Shown: piece after piece, positions 14,945 to 22,450 of the stretch | Layout of the letters: each line of letters begins with the position of its first letter | Numbering within the stretch: the stretch's first letter is position 1 | From: DATDAW01 sp036524675 | Lineage (GTDB): Bacteria; Verrucomicrobiota; Verrucomicrobiia; Chthoniobacterales; DASVRZ01 | Assembly: GCA_036524675.1 (NCBI GenBank) | Contig: DATDBU010000007.1 | Span: forward strand, 1 to 22,450 | Direction: 5' to 3' | DNA length: 22,450 bases | Notes under the pieces: generated by a model | The model's database searches: none | What the model was told of the DNA's origin: nothing | Seen by the model: the letters and a program-made list of their open reading frames with translations, nothing else | Program-made: the position numbers and the translations under genes

Positions 14945-15820
14945 ATGTCAGCCGCCCTCTCTTTTGCAGTCGTCGAGCACCGGCGTCGGGGCAAGGGCTT
15001 CTGGGCGACATTTCTACCGCCATTTCTGTGGATGGCAGGGTTTTACCTGATCCCGCTGGCAGTTCTGCTGAGTCTCGCGTTTCAAAAGCACGAATACGTC
15101 CGCATCGTCCACGAATTCACGTGGGAGAATTTTTCGACTGCCTTGTCTCCGGCCTACCGTCCGGCGCTTATTCGGACGCTATATGTCGCTTCGATGGTGA
15201 CTTTCGTGGACATGATCATCGCGCTGCCCGCTGCGTACTTTCTGGCGTTCCATGCCGGACGATGGAAAGCGCTGCTCACGGTGCTCATCCTGCTGCCGCT
15301 ATGGAGCAGTTATCTCGTGCGGGTTTTTGCGTGGCGGATCATTCTCGGGAAAGTGGGAATCTTAAACTGGCTGCTCATCCAGGCCGGCATTCTGGACAAG
15401 CCATCGCCAATATTCGTCTACAACCTGTTCTCGATGGGGCTTACGCTTTGTTACATTTGGCTGCCATTCATGATTCTGCCGCTCGTGACGGCGTTCGAAC
15501 GCCTCCCCCGCAACCTTCTCGAAGCCTCCTCCGATCTCGGTGCAGACGGTCTTACCACGTTCCGGCGAGTAACTCTGCCGCTGATTATGCCTGGTCTGCT
15601 TGCGGGCGCATTGAGCGTTTTTAGTCTGACCAGCGGTGACTACATCACGCCCGCGCTGATCGGCGGACCAGGCGACAGCCTCGTGGGAAACATCATCGCC
15701 GGGCAGTTTGGAGTCGCATCGAACTATCCGTTGGGCTCAGCCATTTCCGCGCTCGTGCTGGCCGTCTTGTTCGTGCTGATGGCTATCCTGGCAAAAAAGC
15801 GCGTCCTCGAAAATCTCTGA
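14945..15820 (+). CDS. ABC transporter permease, PotB-like
   Basis: This 291-residue inner-membrane subunit has about six membrane segments. The first is FWATFLPPFLWMAGFYLIPLAVLLSLAF. The binding-protein-dependent transport core follows (LIRTLYVASMVTFVDMIIALPAAYFLAF, ALLTVLILLPLWSSYLVRVFAWRIILG). The cytoplasmic EAA loop that docks the ATPase is LLEASSDLGADGLTTFRRVTLPLIMPGLLAGAL. Loop sequence and order match PotB/PotH-type permeases. The start at 14945 follows an intergenic repeat of about 185 bp after the binding-protein gene. No good Shine-Dalgarno is seen. The next permease begins three bases after its stop, indicating one transcript. Confidence 0.9.
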   Translation: MSAALSFAVVEHRRRGKGFWATFLPPFLWMAGFYLIPLAVLLSLAFQKHEYVRIVHEFTWENFSTALSPAYRPALIRTLYVASMVTFVDMIIALPAAYFLAFHAGRWKALLTVLILLPLWSSYLVRVFAWRIILGKVGILNWLLIQAGILDKPSPIFVYNLFSMGLTLCYIWLPFMILPLVTAFERLPRNLLEASSDLGADGLTTFRRVTLPLIMPGLLAGALSVFSLTSGDYITPALIGGPGDSLVGNIIAGQFGVASNYPLGSAISALVLAVLFVLMAILAKKRVLENL

Positions 15821-15823
15821 ATC

Positions 15824-16603
15824 ATGCGACAGAACCGCACAGCGAAGTGGATCCTCGGTTTCTACACCCTGGGCGTGTTCCTCTTTATGCACATCCCGCT
15901 CGCGGTCATCGTGCTGTTCAGTTTCAGCGACAAGCGCGTTCTCGCGTTGCCCATCCGCGACTGGACGCTCGACTGGTACCGACAAATGCTCGAAGACGAA
16001 CGTCTTTACACGGGACTGGTCAACAGTCTTAAAGTTGCCTCGACGGCGACGTTGCTCGCCACGCTCCTCGGAACGCTGGGCGCATTCGCGGTGATGCGAT
16101 GGAAGTTTTTCGGACGCAACGTCTTCCGCAGCGTGGTTGCGATCCCTATTCTTCTACCCGGCATCGTCACGGGCGTCGCTATGCTCAGTTTTTTCGGGAC
16201 AGCCGGTATACCACTCGGGCTTGCAACGGTAATCATCGGTCATGCGACATTTGGTTTTCCCGTCGTTTTCAACACGGTCAATGCGCGGCTCGCACGGCTG
16301 CCGCGCAACTTGGAGGAAGCGTCTGCCGACCTCGGAGCGACGCCGGCACAAACATTCAGGCGGGTAATCTTTCCGTCGATCCGGTCTGCGATCGTCGCCG
16401 GAGCCCTGCTGGCGTTCACTCTCAGTTTTGACGAAATCGTTGTCACGATTTTCCTTACGGGTAAGGATAACACGCTTCCGATGGAAATTTACTCCCGCCT
16501 CCGCTTTGGCATGACCCCTGAGATCAACGCCGCCGTCACCGCCATACTCGCAGCCTCGGTCGTGCTCGTGTTGCTGAGCACGTGGTTTTCGCGGAAAGCC
16601 TGA
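15824..16603 (+). CDS. ABC transporter permease, PotC-like
   Basis: This 259-residue second permease has about six membrane segments, beginning with ILGFYTLGVFLFMHIPLAVIVLFSF. It carries the PotC/PotI-style DWTLDWYRQMLEDERLYTGLVNSLKVASTATLLATLLGTLGAFAVMRW region. The EAA loop is LEEASADLGATPAQTFRRVIFPSIRSAIVAGALLAFTLSFDEIVVTIFLTG; the FDE-V-V/T-F-T motif after the loop is characteristic of PotC. It pairs with the PotB-like protein to form the channel. The ATG is three bases after the preceding stop, and the ATPase gene begins nine bases after this stop. Confidence 0.9.
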   Translation: MRQNRTAKWILGFYTLGVFLFMHIPLAVIVLFSFSDKRVLALPIRDWTLDWYRQMLEDERLYTGLVNSLKVASTATLLATLLGTLGAFAVMRWKFFGRNVFRSVVAIPILLPGIVTGVAMLSFFGTAGIPLGLATVIIGHATFGFPVVFNTVNARLARLPRNLEEASADLGATPAQTFRRVIFPSIRSAIVAGALLAFTLSFDEIVVTIFLTGKDNTLPMEIYSRLRFGMTPEINAAVTAILAASVVLVLLSTWFSRKA

Positions 16604-16612
16604 TCTGCCTCC

Positions 16613-17695
16613 ATGCCCAGCACTCAATTTTCCGTTCAGTTACGAGGAGCCACGAAGCGCTACGGCCTTACGGCCGCCGCCGACGCCGTGACGCTCGATA
16701 TCCGGCATGGCGAATTTTTCACCCTTCTTGGCTCTTCCGGCTCCGGGAAAACGACGACGTTGCGGCTCATCGGTGGTTTCGAATTCCCCGATGACGGTCG
16801 CATTTTTATCAATGGCAGGGACGTCACTTCACAGCCTGCGCACGAGCGCAATGTGCACACGGTTTTTCAGGATTACGCCTTGTTTCCGCACATGACGGTT
16901 TTTAACAACGTGGCCTACGCCTGTGAGCTCAAGCGATTGCCACGCGACGATATCCGGAAACGGGTCCAGCGCGCCATCGCCCTCGTTCAACTCGAGGGCC
17001 TCGACCGGCGAAAGCCTTCCCAACTCTCCGGCGGCCAGCAACAGCGCGTTGCCCTCGCCCGTGCCCTCGTGGACGAGCCCGCCGTGCTGCTTCTAGACGA
17101 ACCGCTCAGCGCGCTCGACGCTAAAATCCGCGCCGAAGTCCGCGAGGAACTCAAGACTCTGCAGCGCAACACGGGCATCACATTCATCTACGTCACCCAC
17201 GATCAGGAAGAAGCGCTCACGCTCTCTGACCGGGTCGCGGTGATGCGCAACGGCCGAGTCGCCCAGGTGGACACGCCCATTCAGCTCTACGAATATCCGG
17301 CCAATCTGTTCGTCGCCTCGTTCATCGGCAAAGCCAACTTCCTTCCTGGCCTGCTCTTGAGCCTGGATGACAAAAAAGCGAGGGTGCGTGTGAATGAAGG
17401 TGTTGTTGAAGGCCGGATCACTACTGACATCCCCGTCGGTGCTCATGTTCGCGTCATGATCCGCCCGGAAAATATTCGTCTCGCGCCCGGAAACACGCGC
17501 GTAACCGTCAAGCAGGCCACCTACCTCGGCCATAGCACGGAGTACATCCTTTCCAGCGGCAAACAAACCCTGCGCGCACTCGAAATTCGCCGGCTCGGTT
17601 CGACCCCCCACTCCGTCGGCGCAGAATTGCTATGCGGCTGGAACTGGGAGGACGCCCTGGTCTACGAAGACGACGGCTCGGCGTTGACATTTTGA
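16613..17695 (+). CDS. ABC transporter ATP-binding protein, PotA-like
   Basis: This 360-residue cytoplasmic ATPase of the importer has a complete nucleotide-binding domain. Walker A is GSSGSGKTT (40-48), the Q-loop is VFQDYALFPHMTV (Gln86), the signature is LSGGQQQRVALARAL (138-152), Walker B and D-loop are VLLLDEPLSALDAKIR (158-173), and the H-loop His196 is in VTHDQEEAL. The C-terminal third is a TOBE-type beta domain (VRVMIRPENIRLAPG, VKQATYLGHSTEYILSSG), as in PotA, FbpC and related importers. All catalytic residues are present. Its place after binding protein and two permeases makes a full import system. It ends with a TGA followed at once by a short GGGTTG/CAGCCC hairpin without a U-tract. 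Confidence 0.92.
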   Translation: MPSTQFSVQLRGATKRYGLTAAADAVTLDIRHGEFFTLLGSSGSGKTTTLRLIGGFEFPDDGRIFINGRDVTSQPAHERNVHTVFQDYALFPHMTVFNNVAYACELKRLPRDDIRKRVQRAIALVQLEGLDRRKPSQLSGGQQQRVALARALVDEPAVLLLDEPLSALDAKIRAEVREELKTLQRNTGITFIYVTHDQEEALTLSDRVAVMRNGRVAQVDTPIQLYEYPANLFVASFIGKANFLPGLLLSLDDKKARVRVNEGVVEGRITTDIPVGAHVRVMIRPENIRLAPGNTRVTVKQATYLGHSTEYILSSGKQTLRALEIRRLGSTPHSVGAELLCGWNWEDALVYEDDGSALTF

Positions 17696-18445
17696 GGGTT
17701 GTTTCAGCCCGAAAACGGCGATCTGAAATTAGCCCACAAGGCGCCAAGAACACCAGGAAAGACTAGCCCAGCCCCCCTTGACCGTTCGGTCCATATTGGG
17801 GCACGGCTATTTCTGTTAGACTTCACGGCTGACGTGTGGGCTCCTCTCCCCTCAAAAGTGTTCCGCGTCAAAAGCAGCTCCCAGCCTCGTCATGGAACTA
17901 AGAACCTTTAAAAAGCTTTTTTTGTTATTGCGGTCTTCAGCTCTATGTGAAAGATGTTTGCAAGCGAGCGTGCCGAATCATTCCGTTGCTAGTTCCCCCC
18001 AAATATGAATTCGTAACATTTCTATCGCGCAAAAAACCCCCCAACGCTTTCACGAGCTAAAGATCGAACTTGACTTGTGGTGCGAATATATCACGCATTG
18101 CACCAAGCCTATTGGATTCTTCGCAGCCTCCACGGATCAAGATCAAGAAGAACATCACGCTGTAAGTACAGTTATAAAATGCTCTCGCCATACCGCCCCG
18201 CCGAGATGGCGTTACCGGAAAGCACGATGAATCAGACATTCCTTGCAGCCCTATGGATGAGCGCTACTGCTAAAGAAGCGACGGCACCCACAATAGATGA
18301 GGTTAACTCTAAACCCGTAAATGGTTTAACTGTCTTTGGCGTGACTTTCAGCTATTCAAGGAGTGGCGTTTCGTCCTTTATCGCATTCCATAACACAATT
18401 GGCACCTACGCGCCGGATTTCTGAAGGCGCTTTGGAGGATCAAGA
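17696..18445. other. Long intergenic region with repeat pieces and palindrome
   Basis: These 750 bp contain no secure gene. Visible are a short hairpin just after the ATPase stop (17696-17710, one wobble pair), a GTTTCAGCCC-RAAAAC motif at 17701-17716 shared with 13619-13634, and a degenerate CACCAAGG repeat (17735-17760). There is also an AAAAAGCTTTTT palindrome near 17910-17922 that could be a weak terminator. Base composition is more AT-rich than the flanks. A small ORF (see 18206-18424) lies at its right end. Confidence 0.5.
18206..18424 (+). CDS. Possible small ORF upstream of the giant gene (unrecognised)
   Basis: This is a 72-codon frame (MALPESTMNQTFLAALW to GTYAPDF), with an alternative ATG at 18227. 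It is in the same frame as the giant ORF that starts 21 bases after its TGA, so they are separated by just one stop and a strong ribosome site. No family is recognised and no good Shine-Dalgarno precedes it. The sequence is not low-complexity, and its second half (NGLTVFGVTFSYSRSGVSSFIAFHN) looks like alternating beta-strand. It may be a small real protein, a decayed gene end or chance. Confidence 0.25.
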   Translation: MALPESTMNQTFLAALWMSATAKEATAPTIDEVNSKPVNGLTVFGVTFSYSRSGVSSFIAFHNTIGTYAPDF

Positions 18446-18448
18446 ATG
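18434..18448 (+). promoter_or_regulatory. Strong Shine-Dalgarno for the giant ORF
   Basis: GGAGG at 18434-18438 lies seven bases before the ATG at 18446. It is among the best ribosome sites in the window, and it fixes the start of the large unrecognised gene. Confidence 0.85.
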
Positions 18449-21400
18449 GCCTATAAAGACACAGTCTTACGGGTACCCATTCGAGTAGATGGTCTCTACC
18501 TCGCAAATCCGCTCGAGCTAGCGCTGCCAATGGCAGATTTCTCAAAGCTCCCCTATTACTTATCTAATAACTCGACCATTAACACGGACCCGCCGACTCC
18601 AAACTTGGCGGAGGCCGCTTTTCATGCGGCGCTCGGGCGCGCCGATGGAGTCTCTGGGAATGGCCTCGTATTCCCACCTGGACTCCACCTTCATTGGGCG
18701 CTGCCGGATGCCCTCACGACCGGGACGCACCATCGCGGGAGCACGCAATTCCCCGCCGTTCCGAACCGCTGGCTCGTGCGGCGGTTGGACAACGGAGGGC
18801 GGGTGCAGAAATCCTGGGTCGTGGAAAGTGATTTCTTGCACCCCTGCGACGGAACGGGCATGCCGACCTATCATCGGCCGCCTGACGATGGTCATGGGAA
18901 GCCAATCACGGCCTGGCCGGGAGACAAGCCGATTACCTTTCCCACCAAGCGCCTCCGGCTCTCGAACGACAAACCGGGAGCGGCGTTCCGATACATGGGG
19001 CGAAGCCTGTTGCTTCAGGACTGGCTACAGAGGGCAGAAAACGACGCCGACACCTACCTGAACCAGGACGCCAACTCGGATTACAAGCTCACGGCGCTTG
19101 GCTACGGCGAGCCCGCTTTTGCCGCGTACTATCCAAACTGTTATAGCGTGTTCGGCTTTTGCGATGTCGACCCAGACCTCCATGCGGACACCTGTTACGA
19201 GTATCAGGTAATCGGGTGGTTCCATGAGACGGACCTCGATCCTCTCCAGTCGGCGGAGTTTGCCGGTTTCCCCAACGATGCCGACCGCTACGCCGCGTTG
19301 CAGCGGGAATACCGGTGGTGTCTTGCAGAAGCTGACACGAAGAAACCATTCCCGACCCGAACCGTCTGCTACGCTTCTCTTACTCTCACCCCAAACCAGG
19401 TGACATCGTGGCAGTCGAAGAGCGCGGTCAAGCTCGCGATCGGTAACACGGGTGGTGAGGCACTGTCCGCCTTGCTGGCAGACGAGGTCGCCGCGCAACA
19501 GGCTGCTGACAAGGCGGTGATCGAGGACCAACTCGAAGCGATGAACCTGGCGCCGGCGCTCCAGGGGGTCGAGGTCGATTACCCGGCACATTTTGCTCAA
19601 ACTCGGCACCAGCGTGGCTTTCGGGGCATAGCCGGCGGAAACCGCTGGGCGGTGCTCCCGAAACGCCAGCAACCCGGCTCTGCGGCCGACGCGAACCGAG
19701 ACGCGGTCGCGCAACCTCCCCTACCCGATGCCGTGGCCCACGCGCTCGACGCTCTCAACACCGCCCAGGAGGCGTATAACTTGGCGCAGCAGGAAATCGT
19801 TGAGCTACGCTATCAGACCTTCTGCGACTGGCATAAATTCCTCAGCGCCTACTACAGCGATTCGGTAGACCTGGAGCCCTTCCGGAGCCAGTCTGGGGAT
19901 CTGGGAAATTTCATTGCGCAGCAGCCGCTGGCCCTGCTCAATGGAAAAATCGTCCTCGCAGGAACCCTGGTCGTGAAAAAAGACACGGCTGAGGCACAGG
20001 GATCGAGCACGACCACGCTGAATCTGGGGACCAACGTGCTCACACCAGCGCAACCCGCCAATGACACCCTGGCAGTGCAGGTGATTCTCCGCCTCAAGGC
20101 GCTGGTTGATACACTGGTCGCGGCCAAACTCACTGAGCAATTTGAGATTGCGTACCGCCCTGGAGAGCATTTCTGGCGCCCGCGCGAACCGGTCGTGCTG
20201 CTCTCCGGCCCGGCCGCAGTCTCCACGCCGCGGCATGGCGAAGACGGCAACCTCGCCTGTGCTGTGCTCGCCATGCCGGACGCCCCAGGCACCGCCGCGT
20301 TCATCAATGCCGTAGACACTTTGAAACCCGTAGCTGGCGACGATCCATCCCTGCAGACCCAGTCAAACTCTCCCTGGCACCCAATCATCCTTGAGTGGAG
20401 CATCTCGGTGCAGCCGGTGAGCGCCGGTCGCCAGGCAAACCCTGCCATCAATAACACGCTGGACTACACATCGACCTTTGTTACAGGCAGCTTCCAGCTC
20501 CAGGACAACGCGCCCGACGTTTCGCCACCCAACGCTTTACCTGTCGGCGATCGGGACACTTATGAGGGTCGCTGCGTAATGACCCCTACCGCAAGCACGC
20601 AGCTCGAGACCAATCTGCGCACCTTTCTCTTAAAGGCCACGCTGGACGATTGTCGCGACCGCACCGCCAGTGGGGAGGCCGACTACGTGAATCGTCTCAT
20701 CGCGTGGTATCAGACGATGCACAGCATCACGCCGCCCACGCAGGATGCCGAAAAGGGTCCCTGGTTAAAGCAGCAGAAGCCCTTCGTCGACACAAACAAG
20801 AAAGACGAGCAAGGCAATCCCATTCTCCTGCCGATACCCGACTTGTTAACCTGGTATGCCAAAAAGCCCGTCGCAGGGGCCAATAACACCATCGGCAATG
20901 CTAAAGCCGCGCAGCAGGCGCAGGACCCGATCTACAGCGCGATCCGCGCCCTGTCCCACCTCGGGGAGATGACGGTTTTGTCGCAGGCGCTCGGTGGTTT
21001 CAACGCGGCGCTCATGACCCGCAAACAAGTTCTCCAGATCCCGATTGAGAATCCCATGGAAGACGAGCTTTCCCAGCCGCTTCGCGACCTCCGCCATTCG
21101 GCTTCTGTCGCGAAGGCCGTCGGTCCGCACCATCCGATGGCGCCGCTCGCCGCCAAGGTGTTTAGTCCGATCCGCTCTGGCGAGTTGACCCTTGGCGGAT
21201 TGCGCCTGCTCGATACCTTCGGGCAGCAGTGGAATGCGCCGCTGGACGGAGCGCGCCTGGTCACGAGTAACGGTCTTAGCGATCCGTACAAGAGTGGCAA
21301 CATCACCTACCTGCCGCCGCGGCTCTCCCCACCGACGCGGCTCAACTTCCGCTGGCTTGCGGCACTCTCAGGTCAGGAAGGCGTCGATGAGGTGGAGATG

Positions 21401-22450
21401 AATAGTGCCCCAGCGACAACGCCGATTTGCGGTTGGCTGCTTCCCAATCATTTCGACAACAGTCTCATGGTGTATGACAACAAGGGGCAGCCCCTAGGGT
21501 CGATCAACACGCTGGCCGAGTGGATGCCTGCACCCGGCGGCCGCAATCGCATCGCCGCCGCCGAGATCCCCAATCCCCATCTGCGCCAGCTCGTCCGCCG
21601 CTTGGTCGTCGATGTGGGCACGCCGGATGGGGAGACAACGATTCGGCAGCACTTCCTGCAAAGCTTCCTCTCCACGCTCGATAGTGCGTTTGAGGCCATC
21701 GAACCGGCCAACTTTGCCCAACACGAAGCGCTCGCCCTGCTCATGGGACGCCCAGTCGCCGTGGTCCGCGCCCGGGCCGATCTCCAGCTTATGGGACAAC
21801 CCATGGTTTCAGAAATCGTTGACGATCCGACCATCGCCGGCGGCAAGGCGATCCGACTGAAGAAGTCCCGCCACTGGACGGCTTTTGCGGATCAGGACTG
21901 GGAGGTGTTCGCTTACGACTGGGGACAATTCTACGGCTGTACCTACGACCAGGTAAAAAATGAGACGTGCCCTTTTCTCAAGTCGCCTCCTCCTAACTAC
22001 GCGCGCACGACCCACGGTTTCGAGAAGGTCGTCATCCCGATACGTCTTGGCGAGCACCAGCTCCTCAATGATGGACTCGTTGGGTTCTGGAAAGAGACAG
22101 TCGAGGGCGAGCTGGATAACGTCTTCCGCGCACCGCAGACGCTTGAGGACCTCAACATCGTGCCGGATGTGACCTATCAGGAAGGACGCACCACGCCGTG
22201 CATCCGAGCCTATACCGTAGGGGTGACGGATAACCTCAGTGTGACCCTGCAGGACGACCCGCTGGCGCTCACCATGCTCATGGACCCCCGGGGTGTTGTC
22301 CACGCCACGAGCGGGCTTCTCCCGGTCTATAAATTGGAAATCCCCGCGGCTTATTATGCCGACGCCCTCAAGCGTATGGGCGTCACCTTCCGTGTCAGCC
22401 CGCTCCTCACCGATGCCGAGCAGCTCCACGCCGCCCTGCCTAAAGAAGCC
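18446..22450 (+). CDS. Very large unrecognised protein, 3' end beyond window (at least 1335 residues)
   Basis: I translated this frame codon by codon from ATG 18446 to the last base: 1335 codons with no stop, so the gene continues past the right edge. There is no signal peptide and no membrane segment. N-terminal landmarks are VPIRVDGLYL, FPPGLHLHWALPDALTTG (76-93), FPAVPNRWLVRR (102-113), GYGEPAFAAYYPNCYSVFGFCDVDPD and CYEYQVIGWFHE (about 220-260). The region 335-480 is Ala/Gln/Glu-rich and probably helical or coiled-coil, followed by mixed alpha/beta sequence (EPVVLLSGPAAV, PWHPIILEWSISVQPV, LPDLLTWYAKKP, GELTLGGLRLLDTFGQQWNAP). Near 1150 is DWEVFAYDWGQFYGCTYDQ, rich in aromatics. No catalytic motif or known domain is recognised. 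Codon use is coherent throughout, so it is a real gene. Large cytoplasmic proteins with such repeated W/Y-rich segments could be structural or injected components, but this is conjecture. Confidence 0.9.
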   Translation, partial: MAYKDTVLRVPIRVDGLYLANPLELALPMADFSKLPYYLSNNSTINTDPPTPNLAEAAFHAALGRADGVSGNGLVFPPGLHLHWALPDALTTGTHHRGSTQFPAVPNRWLVRRLDNGGRVQKSWVVESDFLHPCDGTGMPTYHRPPDDGHGKPITAWPGDKPITFPTKRLRLSNDKPGAAFRYMGRSLLLQDWLQRAENDADTYLNQDANSDYKLTALGYGEPAFAAYYPNCYSVFGFCDVDPDLHADTCYEYQVIGWFHETDLDPLQSAEFAGFPNDADRYAALQREYRWCLAEADTKKPFPTRTVCYASLTLTPNQVTSWQSKSAVKLAIGNTGGEALSALLADEVAAQQAADKAVIEDQLEAMNLAPALQGVEVDYPAHFAQTRHQRGFRGIAGGNRWAVLPKRQQPGSAADANRDAVAQPPLPDAVAHALDALNTAQEAYNLAQQEIVELRYQTFCDWHKFLSAYYSDSVDLEPFRSQSGDLGNFIAQQPLALLNGKIVLAGTLVVKKDTAEAQGSSTTTLNLGTNVLTPAQPANDTLAVQVILRLKALVDTLVAAKLTEQFEIAYRPGEHFWRPREPVVLLSGPAAVSTPRHGEDGNLACAVLAMPDAPGTAAFINAVDTLKPVAGDDPSLQTQSNSPWHPIILEWSISVQPVSAGRQANPAINNTLDYTSTFVTGSFQLQDNAPDVSPPNALPVGDRDTYEGRCVMTPTASTQLETNLRTFLLKATLDDCRDRTASGEADYVNRLIAWYQTMHSITPPTQDAEKGPWLKQQKPFVDTNKKDEQGNPILLPIPDLLTWYAKKPVAGANNTIGNAKAAQQAQDPIYSAIRALSHLGEMTVLSQALGGFNAALMTRKQVLQIPIENPMEDELSQPLRDLRHSASVAKAVGPHHPMAPLAAKVFSPIRSGELTLGGLRLLDTFGQQWNAPLDGARLVTSNGLSDPYKSGNITYLPPRLSPPTRLNFRWLAALSGQEGVDEVEMNSAPATTPICGWLLPNHFDNSLMVYDNKGQPLGSINTLAEWMPAPGGRNRIAAAEIPNPHLRQLVRRLVVDVGTPDGETTIRQHFLQSFLSTLDSAFEAIEPANFAQHEALALLMGRPVAVVRARADLQLMGQPMVSEIVDDPTIAGGKAIRLKKSRHWTAFADQDWEVFAYDWGQFYGCTYDQVKNETCPFLKSPPPNYARTTHGFEKVVIPIRLGEHQLLNDGLVGFWKETVEGELDNVFRAPQTLEDLNIVPDVTYQEGRTTPCIRAYTVGVTDNLSVTLQDDPLALTMLMDPRGVVHATSGLLPVYKLEIPAAYYADALKRMGVTFRVSPLLTDAEQLHAALPKEA

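Noticed and set aside
18070..18100. TTGACT followed by TATATC as a promoter for the giant gene
   Set aside because: Spacing between the two boxes does not suit a sigma-70 promoter, and it is over 340 bp upstream.
19025..19714. A 229-codon minus-strand frame opposite the giant gene
   Set aside because: It is antisense to a coherent, longer coding frame, lacks family features and is Arg/Val-biased as expected of a shadow frame.
21809..22429. A 206-codon minus-strand frame near the right edge
   Set aside because: It lies wholly opposite the giant gene, with no recognisable domain or ribosome site.

Overview
The window looks like a chromosomal segment of a moderately GC-rich Gram-negative bacterium. 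An LptF/LptG-type permease, an LpxL-like acyltransferase and an OprB-type outer-membrane porin all imply an LPS-type outer membrane. Gene content (sugar-acid use, a glucoamylase remnant) and the intergenic repeats (CACCAAGG-type, CGCAGAT-type and a tandem heptamer) fit Verrucomicrobiota best. That placement is an inference from style, not from a marker gene; no rRNA or tRNA gene was seen.

Layout. (1) 1-1614: the 3' part of an IS1182-like DDE transposase runs in from the left edge. It abuts the 5' remnant of a secreted GH15-type glucoamylase/glucodextranase gene on the opposite strand, whose catalytic part is missing. (2) 1942-6288: a small DUF167 (YggU-like) protein, then a minus-strand pair (LptF/LptG-type permease and hot-dog thioesterase). 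Divergent from these is a plus-strand, translationally coupled pair: a halogenase-like FAD oxidoreductase and an LpxL/HtrB-like acyltransferase. (3) 6549-13366: a six-gene minus-strand sugar-acid locus, in transcription order a 2-hydroxyacid dehydrogenase, a LacI-type regulator, a TIM-barrel isomerase/epimerase, a 2-keto-3-deoxygluconate-type kinase, an ACS-family MFS transporter and an OprB porin. Near-identical palindromes (TGRAACCGGTTYCA type) lie at the starts of the first three genes, which suggests one autoregulated regulon. (4) 13698-17695: a complete spermidine/putrescine-type ABC importer (binding protein, two permeases, ATPase) on the plus strand. (5) 17696-18445: a 750-bp, gene-poor, repeat-bearing gap with at most one tiny ORF. 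(6) 18446 to the right edge: a very large plus-strand reading frame, at least 1335 codons with no stop, starting behind a strong Shine-Dalgarno. I do not recognise its family. It is the best candidate in the window for something undescribed.

How the parts work together: in the sugar-acid locus, OprB would bring the substrate across the outer membrane and the MFS protein across the inner membrane. The epimerase and dehydrogenase would interconvert it, and the kinase would feed a 2-keto-3-deoxy-sugar-phosphate into central metabolism; no aldolase is present in the window. The ABC importer is self-contained. The lipid-related genes at 2.3-6.3 kb may act on envelope lipids or a lipid-linked aryl product, but no polyketide or ketosynthase genes are visible to confirm this.

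The intergenic spaces hold several related repeats: CGCAGAT-type at 6309-6536 and 14824-14922, CACCAAGG-type at 13439-13605 and 17735-17760, and an 8-copy 7-bp tandem repeat at 13482-13537.
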